From the NCBI GenBank assembly GCA_963920635.1, contig OY987302.1:46317500-46381499 (forward strand): DNA of 64,000 bases. The letters are read 5' to 3'. The notes beneath the pieces were generated by a model. It was not told the DNA's origin. It saw nothing but the letters and a program-made list of their open reading frames with translations, and searched no databases. Position numbers and translations under genes: made by a program. The number at the start of each line of letters is the position of its first letter. Position 1 is the first letter of the stretch. Below are positions 12,901-24,900 of the stretch, piece by piece. The stretch is from Pseudeuparius sepicola. Its lineage: Eukaryota; Arthropoda; Insecta; Coleoptera; Anthribidae.

Positions 12901-15900
12901 GTAGCATCATGCTAAATCTCATCCCCTAATCTAGTAAGTAGTTTATTATTATTATTAAGTAGACTATAGAAACTCGTTACAATTTTTGTTTAACCCGGGC
13001 ACCGCGGGAGGCCGCTCCGGCGGTTGGTCCTGTACTTAAAAAAGTATATTGGATTTATACACTGGGCTCGTCGAATGGCACACAAGTAGAAACTATCCGA
13101 ACTGAATAACAATAGTCTGTACTATCTGTTAATGAATGCCATCTTCTATCTGAATGTGGTTCTTGATTCTGAGATAAAATGCATAGACAATAGATCTTTC
13201 TAGAGAAAAACATAAGTATAATTTGGGAACTATTAACAGAAATCTGTATACGGGAAAGAGCAATTCGTGGTAAATATGATAACTAATGCATAGTGAAACG
13301 TCAGGATCTGGATGTGTAACATTCATATTATTGTTTTTAGAATCTGTTTTTGTAACTTTAACCGATCAACTTTTCTATACAGGATGATTTTTTAGTACCT
13401 CGATTTTGCGTCCTAAAACGTAGAGATGTGTCAGTAGACAGCTAAGTGATGCTGCAAATCGGCACAATATAAAAAACAAATTTAGCAAAAACGTAGCTTA
13501 TTTTAAGAAGAAGAAAACTTTGATGGCACAACGGGATACTTAGTTTCAGAAATTACACAGGGTCTTCGGCTCCCTTGAGGCTATGATGTTTTGTTTATTT
13601 CTCCACACAACAGGTGAGAAAATATGACAATTTTGGTGAAATATTTGGTGGGTATGTGGTACTTATTATGTTTATACGCGACTCTTCCCTCAAACTAAGA
13701 TGTTTTTGCAAGTATGAATTCATAATCGGAAAATTGCTATATTATGAATGATTCCTAAGCTTAAACTTTAACTTATAATTTTTTACATGTATTATACCGC
13801 TCAGTTTGTTGAAACAGCTCGCAGGTACTCTCTCTTTCGAAAAGTAACTATAGTAGTTAACACTTAAAAGTCGAAAAAATGTCCATTAGCTTTCAAGGTA
13901 GGTCAAATGTCTTTTAATTGCGTACTATATATACAGCTTGCGAGTCCAATTTTTGCGTCTCTCAAGGATTTGCATACATCTTGCGTTGCTTGCGAGTTGC
14001 GTCCAATTTTTGCGACTTTCAAGGTTTTGCATACATTCATACAATGTTTTGCATACAAATTGTGTAAAACTTGTGATGTGTGAGACTTAATAGGTTGTAA
14101 TTATTTAAATTCGATTATAAATATCGACAACATCGAACTCAAATTGCATAGATTCTAAAATTAGAGTTTGCTTCAATCCTCTTGTATATGAGACAAAATT
14201 AGAATAAGAATATTTTTCATTAATAAATAATTAAAAAATTTTACTGTATTTTATTATGCTAAGTTTCCTATTAATGTTAAACATACACGGTGCTACAATC
14301 CGAGAACTTCGAATACGTTATTATACCTTATTATACCGAAGAAGCTATAATTGCTAAGTCATAAATCTTGAAGTGAGAATAATAATTACAGGTCTATAGG
14401 TCTAATACCCTCTGCGGCACGTGCCGCGATGATATACCTGGATATTGAAAAAGCATAATCCTGAATGCGACTTTTATAGCTGGATTATCGAGTTGGGAGG
14501 TCCTATTAGCACAGACTAACGAGTAATACAGACAATTTCTTAGCGACATGTGTCAAAAGGAGACTCGCTTTTTAGCGAAATATCTTCTAAAGTCATGAAT
14601 AATTTGCATTTTATTCGATTTTACGTTAATCTACATAGCAAAGAGATTGTATTAGAACCAAATTTATGATTAATATACTGTTTGTCTTTCTGTAAATTGA
14701 AATGGAGACTCGCTTATTTTTGATACATGTCCGTAAGGAGGCTTCTGTTGCAAAGCTATTTATTCTGTGCTATTAGGTAAACTGTCAAAATTTTTACTTT
14801 ATTATATTAGATCCAACATTTGAAATAATACATTGTGTATTCAAACATGTGATGATCACTTGCAAATGTGTTTAGAATTTGACTATCTTCATATTTTGAA
14901 AAAATACTTCAAGTAGATTAAGTTCAGCGTCAGATTCGAAATTGTATAACAAATCTTTTAAATTTTATTCTAAGTCAGGGAATCTAAGCGTGCACGCTCC
15001 TTTTATAATTTGTTTGAAAATCAAGTTTTTAATATTGAATGGAGAGTAGGATTTCTAAACTGACAAAATAATAAGATCGAACATTTTTAACATAGAGCTG
15101 GATCTAGCAGATACATTATTGCCGAGCCTCGCGCGAGGGGTTCGTGCTTTTTTAACCACCACCGCAGTTCATTTATTTCCCTGTATTTAGTTATTTATAT
15201 TACCACAGCTAATATCTAACAAAAATCAAAATAGTAAGATATCACCAACTAAGATGGTGTTAATTCCATGCCGCACCATCAGATTCCTGCACGGTACCTA
15301 CATATGTACATTACGCAGCCTGACATAAAGCGCTGCCTGAATATGCACATGGCGCGTTGGGCAAGTTCGACACTCAACGTGTTAAGGTTTTTATCGCCAA
15401 GAATATTTATTACGTACCTTATTGTACCGAAGAAGCTATAATTGCCAAGTCATAAATCTTGAAGGGAGAGTAAGGTCTATGGGTCTAGGTAATATCCTCT
15501 GCTTGGCACGTGCCGCATCCGGACAATATACCGGATGATAAACATGGATATTCAAAAAAGTTATTGCATAATTCTGTTTGAATGTGACTGTTATATTTCG
15601 AGTCAGGATATACTTAGAGTCCAATAGGACTGCAAAAATGTTTACTTCATTAGATCGAACATTTTTAACATAGAGCTGGATCTAGCAGATACATTATTGC
15701 CGAGCCTCGCGCGGGGGGTTCGAGCTTTTAATAACCACCACCGCCACCCAAAAAAAGGGTGGCGGTTCCCCAACCGACAGACCATTCCTTCCGGAACTGT
15801 ACAGATCGGACGGAATTGTGACGGAGAAGGGGCGGGGAGCTGATTGGGGTTCCTTGATAACTGACTAATATCTAATAGTGCTGTACCTTTTGAACCCCAG

Positions 15901-18900
15901 CTCGACCGTTGAGAGGTCCAGGACAAGAACTTATCTATTTCAAACAAGCTCGTGTCGGGAAGTTGCACACTAGACCCATCTGGCGGACCGAGGAAGAAAA
16001 AAGAATACAAAATACCGGCGCTCGAATAGTCTCAATAGAAAGCCACCCGCCATTAGTAACGGTTAAAATTTCTCGACTAGTAAAGCAGACGCTGGCACCC
16101 AGAGGGCGTTAGCTATATAAAGTTATTTTTTAGATTTAATCACGGTGCTACTCATTAATAATAAACAAGTTATTTTTAGATTTAAACCATCATGGTACTA
16201 CTCATGTAACAAATAATAAGTTATTTTTTAGATTTAAACAATCATGGTACTACAGACCAAATTAAAATCATCTATGTAGAAAAACTAAATACGCGACATA
16301 TTCCCACGTTTAAAACTTCAGACAAAATTCTTGAAGCAATCCTTTGCGGTAAATGGCCCCTTTAGAGGGATGATGCGGAGCCCTACGGCGGCCGATTATG
16401 GGCGCTCTGCCGTAGTATTGATTTTTTCCTGACAAGTTCTATCATCTGAAATTCACACAACTTGAGGACTATTTTAACTATTATTAACAAATATTTTCAT
16501 AATTTAAACTTTTTATTTCGCTCATAATCATGCTTCTCAGACATTGCCTCCATGGCCGCAGCCTGAAAGCCATTATTGGGTAGTAAAAAACACATAATTT
16601 TCACACAAATTTTTTTCATGCAAATTCGACAACCACTATCCTCTTAAGACTCTCGAATTTTTTACCTGGTCGAACCGCAGAACCAGACCCGTGCATAATA
16701 TACACAAGGCGTGTTAATAGTTATCCTCTTAAAACTCTGGAATTTTTTACTTCGCTGTTGATCGACCCGCAGCACCAGACCAATCTGTGCATAATATATA
16801 TACACATGGCAGTCAACGTGTTAATATTTATCCTCTTAAAAATCTCGAATTTTTTACTTCTCTGTTAATCGAACCGCAGCAGCAGACGAACCTATGCATA
16901 ATATTATATACACATGGCAGTCAACGTGTTAATATTTATCCTCTTAAAACTCTAGAATTTTTTACTTCTCTGTTGGTCGAACCTCTCACCCCTCAGCATC
17001 AAACCAATCGATATACCCCTCAAATCCGAAGTAAAAAACACAGACAATATTTTCTCACCCCTCGGCATCAAACCAATCGATATACCCCTCAAATCCGAAG
17101 TAAAAAACACAAACAATATTTTGGAAAAACGCATATTCGAGAAATTTGGAGGACCGACTTGAGCAATTGCCCAATTGGATATTATGTAGAATATTTTCTC
17201 ACTGGATAATTCACTAGTCAATTTTTTATGTTTTGCTGTTTAAATTGTCAGTTGTGTCCGGACATAATTGAAGCAAAATTGACTAACAACCGGCATTGGA
17301 TTGACACAAGTTTATTCAATCACACCCGCTTAGAGAAATAAATAACACACAAACAAATAATATTTTTTATTTTTACAATTTTACATTTCTAAACTTTTTA
17401 GTTAGTTCATACATAATAATCAAGCGTCTCAGCTCTTCGAGTGCCTCCATATATCGCCGCAGTCTCTCGCTCATGCTTCAGAAAATATAATATTTGTAGT
17501 CTTGCCGACGGGCCCCAAGCTTGTTAAAAAATACCTTTTGTCACCATTCAATTCGTCAATTCGCTCTCGAGTTAATTGCTCCGTAAAACGCTGAGGCAGG
17601 ATAGTCTTGAAGTCGGCAAATTCCGCCACTACCTTTTCCCCAATTTGATTTTTTGTTTTTTTTTTACCTATTTAAATCAAAGTCGGCCGATTTGTTTGAA
17701 AAGTTACAGTCGGACACGTGTTTTAATTCTAAACAACTTTTCTAAATAAATGTTTTTGATATTTTTAAAAACAAAGGAGTTCTATACTTGGCAATAAAAA
17801 AATCGAAGTTGGCTGATTTGTTTTAAAAGTGACAATCGGACACAACTTTTAATTCTAAACAACTTTCTAAGTAAAAGTTTTTGATATTTTTAAAAATAGA
17901 GCTAGTTTATTCTTGATGGTATTTCATGTTTTTTTTATTTTTTTGGGCACCCTATATAAAAAAAATCAAAAATTCCCTAAGTAGACCATATTTTTTCGAG
18001 AAGCAGAAACTTTTATCAAGAATGACTTTTTGTCGAAAAATGAAATTTTTGGTCCATTTGTCCTCTTGGGGACTCCATCCACGGACACACTGTATACTCC
18101 TGGACAAAATTAATGCACCAGCGTAGAACATTTCAAATTATAATATTTAGAATATAAATAATAGGCTTTGGGCATTTACTACTGTTAAACTAAGTAAATA
18201 ATGCAATTTGTTGCTTTCCATTAATTTATTCTTCCTTTAATTTATTTAAAAAAAATAATGCAATTTTTGTGTGGATTTATTATGTTGGTGCGTTAATGTT
18301 ATTTTAGAGGGATTACTACGTTAGTAAAAAACAGCCAACATTACAATAATAATAATTCTCACCCTCACAAACTCACAATACTCCAATAATTAAAGCATGT
18401 TCAGTTTTGCAAATATAAATAATAACAAGGAATTAGTTGTAAGCAGAGAAATTATATTTGTACGAAAAAAAGTTCCTTGCAGCTTACACAATGTTTGTCA
18501 TGTAGCGTCATCTAGGCGCTCGGATCGATGGATCGAAGGCAACAATCCCATAATATTCAATTCTCTAAGGATGGTACACACACATACATGGCAGTGCCGG
18601 TTTAAGGTAGTTCGCCGCCCGGTGCTGCCACAGACATAACGCCCCATCCGGATATTTTAATGTATGGGAATGGGATGGCCCATCCCATCCCCATGCATTA
18701 AAATATTTCTTATTTTTTGAACCGTCGAAATAAGAAAGAAACTTTGTATACATATTTATATAAAATAAAAAACGAAAAATTATGAACAAAACAAAAAACC
18801 TTTATTCTATGATTTAAATAAGAAATATTAGATTATATATTAGATATTAAAAACTAATTAAAATCACTAAATAAAAAACAAAACAGTATTCTTTGGTTTA

Positions 18901-21900
18901 AATAAACAACAGGTACGAAGAAAAACTAAATAAAAATGCTATCTAAAAAATAAAACATTATTCTTTGGTTTAAAATAATAAGAAACACCAATCACAATTA
19001 TTAATAACTAAAAAAAATAAAAAAAGATATTAACGTAAGTTGCTTTCTAGCTTTCATTGAAGCAAACTGTTCTATGACGCCCTCAAAAAGTTTACCGCCC
19101 GGTGCTATTGCACCCAAAAAAAACCTGTTAAACCGGCACTGATACATGGTATACGGTAACTATAGTTCAACGCAGGAAAGAAAACGTTTCTAAAGAATGC
19201 GGGCAGCGTTGCGAGATTTCCTATATGAGTAGTAGTTATTTATTGGCGGATACAAGTTTTAGCATATTGAAGCCGAATTATTTCTGAACTCTGTAATACC
19301 GAAAAAATAAAGCTTGCATCACGGGACCACTTACTCATTTTTGTTTATCATTTATTTTTAACGCGGTGTGATAAAACATCTATTATATTTTTTTTCAACT
19401 TCGTCGCTCTACCTTGTTGTTGCCTTTGAAATACGGCAACAAAGCACTTCTGCCAGCGAGTCGCCGAAAAAAAAACAGCCAACGCGTTTTGTGCCTGTTT
19501 CTATAGTACGTAAAGTTAACTGCGTACTGCGTATTTGGGCTACCACACAGCGCTTACTTTTTCTGCCACCGGCAACCTTGGTCGCCGGCGCAGAGAGCTC
19601 AGTGGCGTTTCGTATGTTCGGGAGTTAACGTGCGAAAAATGAGTAAACAGGGAAGAACGTTGCATTCTCAAGCACGAAAAATAATTGCCAATGTTATAAG
19701 GGTTTGCCTTCCTCCATAGTCTAAGGCGCATCACCGTTCAGAATAATATTACTATAAATTAAATAACAATTATATGAAAATTAAGTCAGTGACTTAAACA
19801 AAATTGAGCTACGCCTCTGAACTGTGACTAATTCTATAATATTTACGAGTTACGAGTTCCTCCCCCTTACGTCGTCGCACGCATTCTGCCGTAAGGGGGA
19901 CTTTAGACAATCTTATATTTGCTTGTGGCATTGTGAATTAGGTACCTGAAAATACAGGATGCATTTTTTATAACTACTAATACCCCGATTTGCCCGCCTA
20001 TTTTATACCCCACAGAAAAAAAAAATATAACAAACCAAAACGAGACAATTTTGGACAGCTAGGTATAGGTGATGCTGAAAAAAAAATGGCATGGACGACC
20101 AACTTGTCATGCAATATAAAAAAATACTCAAATTGGGCAAAACTATTAGTATCAGTAGCAAATTTATTGTCACAGATAGAAGAAAACTATTATATTGATG
20201 GAACTCAAAATATTAACGCAACTTTGTGCTCATACAGCGTCGGAAAATTACACAGGGCCTTTGGCTCTCTTAAGTCATGCAATTTTTTGTATTGCGTGAA
20301 AAATTGGCCGTGAATTCTTTTTTAACGTTGCCTAGCTATCCAAAATTTGCATATTTAATTATCGTATATTTTTTGTGAGGCCTAAAATACAGGGGCGGAT
20401 TTAGGCATGGTCTTTATTGGCTGCAGCCCAGGGCCCCTTTCACACAAGGGGCCCCGCCAGCCCCGGCCTCACCGCGGTGAAAATTGAAAAAAAATTAACG
20501 TAAACGTACCAGTGCCTGCCACATTGCCTAAACCTGACACATGCTTTATTTAATTTAAAAATAAGGTAATAAGCAGATATAAATCCATTCTATTGATATG
20601 TTTATGTTGGTAGAAATCACAGTATCACACAATGAGTTATGTATGTTCCCAAACCTAAGATATAGTCATCTTGATCTCTCTATTTTTACTGACTTTTCAA
20701 TTTATAGCGAGGTTATATTCATTGTAGTTTCTTTAGCAAAATTGTTTAGTGCAGCGTTGTAAAAAATAGTGTGTAATTACGTGTTTTTAGTGTATATTTT
20801 TCAACGGAATTAATTTTTGTGGCTTATACTTCTAAGCAAACAAAGTAAGATAATAATTTTGAACTATTTTAAGTTTTTGAAGATTTTGGTTGGGGTGTCA
20901 GCTACCTGTTTGTGTTAAGCCAATGCCTGACGTAGGTGTCAGTCCATGGTAAAATCACAAGTCATGCAAAAATGATCTCTAAAGTCTCCAACAAAAAACC
21001 TTATAATGGTGTATAAATTTCGCGTCAATGGGTTAAATATTTCCAATGCCTAACACCCCTGTCAGCCATTGGCTATACAATTGGCACTGACTATGGCAGA
21101 CTTCGGACGTTGGGTGATCCAGTCAACGCTTCGGAGTTCTGTCTTCGTCTTCAAGAGCATCTGAACATGTATAGATTTGTCACTCAACGATTCTGAGCGG
21201 GGCCCACGGAAACTTACAGAACGGGGCCCACGGAAACTTACCCGTGGGCCCCGTTCTGAGCCATGTCTTCATGTCGAAAGCGCTGAACAGGACCAATAAC
21301 TACTACTCCGATTTTTACAAGTTTACAATGTAAAATCATTCAAAATAAGTTCAAAGTTAGTAGTTAAGAAACGACCCTAGAGAATGTATGCGGTCTGTCA
21401 GGGGGGTAGAGAAGAAACAGTATTTTTAGAAGAAAAAAAAGAGAAAGATAGGGAGAAGAAACAAGAGAAGAGAAGAACAATAAATAGAAAACAGATAGAA
21501 AATATTAAATGAGAAAAAAACAGTTGGAGCTAAATAACATGGGAATACATTTATACAATATTATCATAGAAAAATAAAAAAAAATAGGTAAATAAAAGCG
21601 AACATTCTTTTTTATAACAACTGTGACATAATGAACAAATAATAATTTACAAAATTGAAAATCCAAAGCTTTCTACTCAAGAATAAGTTACTATATGTTC
21701 CAGAAGTGAGAATGTACGAATAAATAAACATTTCTACATACAATAATCACTTGTGTTTCCCTTTTTAAAAATTGGTGTGACAATTTTTATAGGGTGTCAG
21801 GTTTTTGGGCTTATCAGATTCGCTATGTCAGTTACTGGATAAAAAAATATAAATTTTAAAATTTTATGTTTACAAAAAAAATGTAGGTATTGCAGATTTG

Positions 21901-24900
21901 ATATGGGCTGTTGGTAATAATTATTTCCAGTGATCTCTCTCCTACTTACCTACTCCATATTAAAAATCATCAATAAACGCGCCAAATTGATTTTTAAAGA
22001 TTAACATTTGATAAATCAATCCTTAAGGTGTCAGGCACTGGTAAGTTTACGTTACCCACCAAAAAATAAAAATAAGTTAGGCACCCAGCGTCAATTGTGG
22101 GCCCTGCTGCCATCTATACCCCGTCAATCGTACCCATATCAGTTTAAGGTTATTATTTGCTTCTTTATGCTTGAGAAACGCTTCGCTTGAATCAACTGAT
22201 TTTTCGTTTTGGTGAAGTGTGAAGTGTTAATTTATACATTTTTTGAAGAAGAAAAAGCAGGTTTTTGACTACCGAAACAAACGGGGGGCCCCATAATAGT
22301 GTTAGCCCAGGGCCCCCAAAACTTACGGTCCGCCCCTGCCAAAATAAGCCAAAAAATCTCCTTTAAATTTGCCATTTAGCGAAAAAATGAAACTGCCACT
22401 TCAGACGTCAATACTTATTTTGATAAAAAAAAATACAATGTAAAATGTATTCAAGATAAAGTTCTAGAATGACCCCTTATTCCCCACAAAAAAACCCATT
22501 TCAACTTACTTTGTGTAAATCTTATTGTAGGTCAAAATTCGTAGAAATGGACCAGCATTTACCATCAGGGTTAAAAAATGTGATGGTAAGTTCATGTATG
22601 TTGATTTTGTACCATCTTTCAAATTTGGAGAAGAATATTGGCTTCCAAAGGGTTTTACTGATAATGGAGGTTTCGAGTATTCCAAAAAGGTTCTGTAATA
22701 CGTACCATTAAGACTTTAATGCCAAGTTAATGTTAAGACGTTTTAGAGTTTCTTCATTATTCCTAAAACCCCTAAAACTGAATCGCCACTTTTGAGTTCT
22801 CGATATTGGCGTGTATCGTTTCAAGAACAAGAGAAGGAAATTATCAAGAGCAAAAAAACCCTTAAGCCCTCAATCAAATTATTAAAAGTAAGTACTTATA
22901 AAAAAAATGGAATTATGAATGATATATAATGTAACAATTTATTTTTAGAGAATAAGAAACAAATACCATCACATATGTATATCTAGCTACTTCTTAAAAA
23001 CAATTGGAATGTGGCAGGTCATTGAACAGCCGGATAATTTCTGGGATAATTCATTGAGCTATGTTTTTATGACGGTAATGTATTGCAGAGGCGTAGTAGT
23101 TAGTCTAAGTACACACAGGTTTTAATCGGGAAAATGTAATATAAGCCATAGAACTTGCAAACATAAAAAGAAAGGTTCATATGAACATTATGAACTTGTA
23201 TGTTTTAAAGCTTCGTTTTAGAGATATAAGATGTTGAAGTTACTTAATTAAGAAAACTTATTTTTGAGATTGTTGGAATTAGTAACTATGGATTTTCAAA
23301 ATTTTACAAAACTTATTGGCAAAAAATATTTTTTTATTTCATTTTAATAATGGAATTAAATTTCTTTCTTCAGACACAAACGGATAAACAGTTTTTGTTT
23401 CTCGAAAAGTAAGTAAGCTAAGCAAAAAATGCAAGAGAGAGAAATATATTTTTAATTATTTCATCTTAAAATCAAGCTTATAAAAAAGCAGTGGTATGAT
23501 AAAATTTGTTCATACCTTATCTAGCAGCAAATAAATCTAATTGCATCAAAATAAGTTCGTTATTTATTACTACAAACATACTAAATTTTATCAAAGTGAC
23601 CAACTAGTTTTCAGAGTTTTGAAAAAAAATATATCTTTAAAACTCTGTATCTCGAAAAACATACATGTTCATATCATTTTTTCATTTTATTTTTACGAGT
23701 TCTATCGCCTATTTAATTTTCCCAATTAAAACCTGAGACACCCTGTATAAATAAGTATGTACAGGATGTCCACACAAGTCTCCCCAATACCCCTATAACC
23801 TGATTTTTGTGATAGATTTTTTTTTAGATAAAACTTGTAGGGATGTTATGCATTTCTCTGGGATAGTAAGAACTTTCATACAACCTGTTTGGCAAATGGG
23901 TGGCAAACCAAACATTTTTTTTTAAATAGGAAATCCTGTATATTTTCCATTTTTAAATGTGTTGTCAAGGCAATCAAAATGATATAAAACTGTGTATCAT
24001 TATGGCGGATGACATTTTCTTTTCAACCCCCTTAAAATGGGTATCAAATGAAAGGGCTCGATGGGTAGAAAACAATAAGGTGAATGACTTCATACGAAAT
24101 CCAATATGGTGGCCGCCCCAAGATGGCGGACTAAATTTCTTTACCACCCTTTTGACATGGGAATCAAATAGGTACTAAAAAGCACAAAATAAAATTGAAA
24201 ATAAAAAACCTTTTTAAAAACAAGCTTTTATTTCATGAATATAATTCAATTCCAAGTTGCGACAAGTTTTAAAGCTTGTCGCGCGAATTGTGAAGAAAAA
24301 ATGCATACTTTGGCAAATAGGTAAGACTTGCTTATCAACCAATCACTGTTCAATAAAATTCTTTTATCAACATTTCGCGCGACAAGCTTTTCAATTTGCA
24401 AAAACTTGTCGCAATTTGGAATTGAATTAACTTAACGAAAAACTAAACTTATTTTATTCGTTTTAGTACATGGCTTAAATAAAATCTTTTTTTTTAAGGT
24501 TTTTTATTTTCATTTTTTTTCTATCACAAAAAAATAAAAAGTTATAATACAAGGCAGTGGGAGACTTAGCGTGGGCACCGCCTACCTCCATTAGGTAGGT
24601 GATTACAAAAGAGGGTGGACTTATCAATGTCGACACTTGCCCGCAAGTCATATAGAAAAACTATTTTCTATAGATTTTGTATACTAAAATCGAATGAAAA
24701 CATAATTCTTATAGTGACATAAAAATGTTGCAGCTTCTCAAGAAATACAGAGAATGCCTTATAGACAACAGAATAAAATACTTCTGGTATCCACAGAAGA
24801 ATCTGATTGATAATGTCGATGTTAGCGCAGTCTATTTTCTGATTAATAAAATGATAACGGAAATCGAGAAAAATCCTGAAAATGGACTAACTGTTGTGAA

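Larger units (their letters stand above)
4194..18092. mobile_element. 13.9-kb composite palindromic element with mariner-like ends
   Basis: The outer ends are CAGTGTGTCCGTGGATGGAG and its reverse complement, flanked on both sides by TA (4192-4193 and 18093-18094), the target duplication of Tc1/mariner-type elements. Terminal homology continues for about 140 bp with scattered mismatches (both ends carry GGACCAAAAATTTCATTTTT and a TATGGTCTAC block). Inside lie unique segments 4335-4604 and 17644-17930, two 4350-bp inverted arms, a diverged inner inverted zone and a piggyBac element. No mariner transposase was found. Either the outer element received a large foldback insertion, or the whole unit moved as one; the sequence alone does not decide. 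It sits in the cGLR intron. Confidence 0.7.

Noticed and set aside
19368..19628. 86-codon plus-strand ORF
   Set aside because: No recognised motif, no splice or start support, and it lies in intronic sequence between two hAT-like elements.
22586..22591. Consensus GTAAGT as the donor of the cGLR third exon
   Set aside because: Using it would remove the third catalytic Asp and the following conserved segment, and the frame continues with clear family motifs beyond it.
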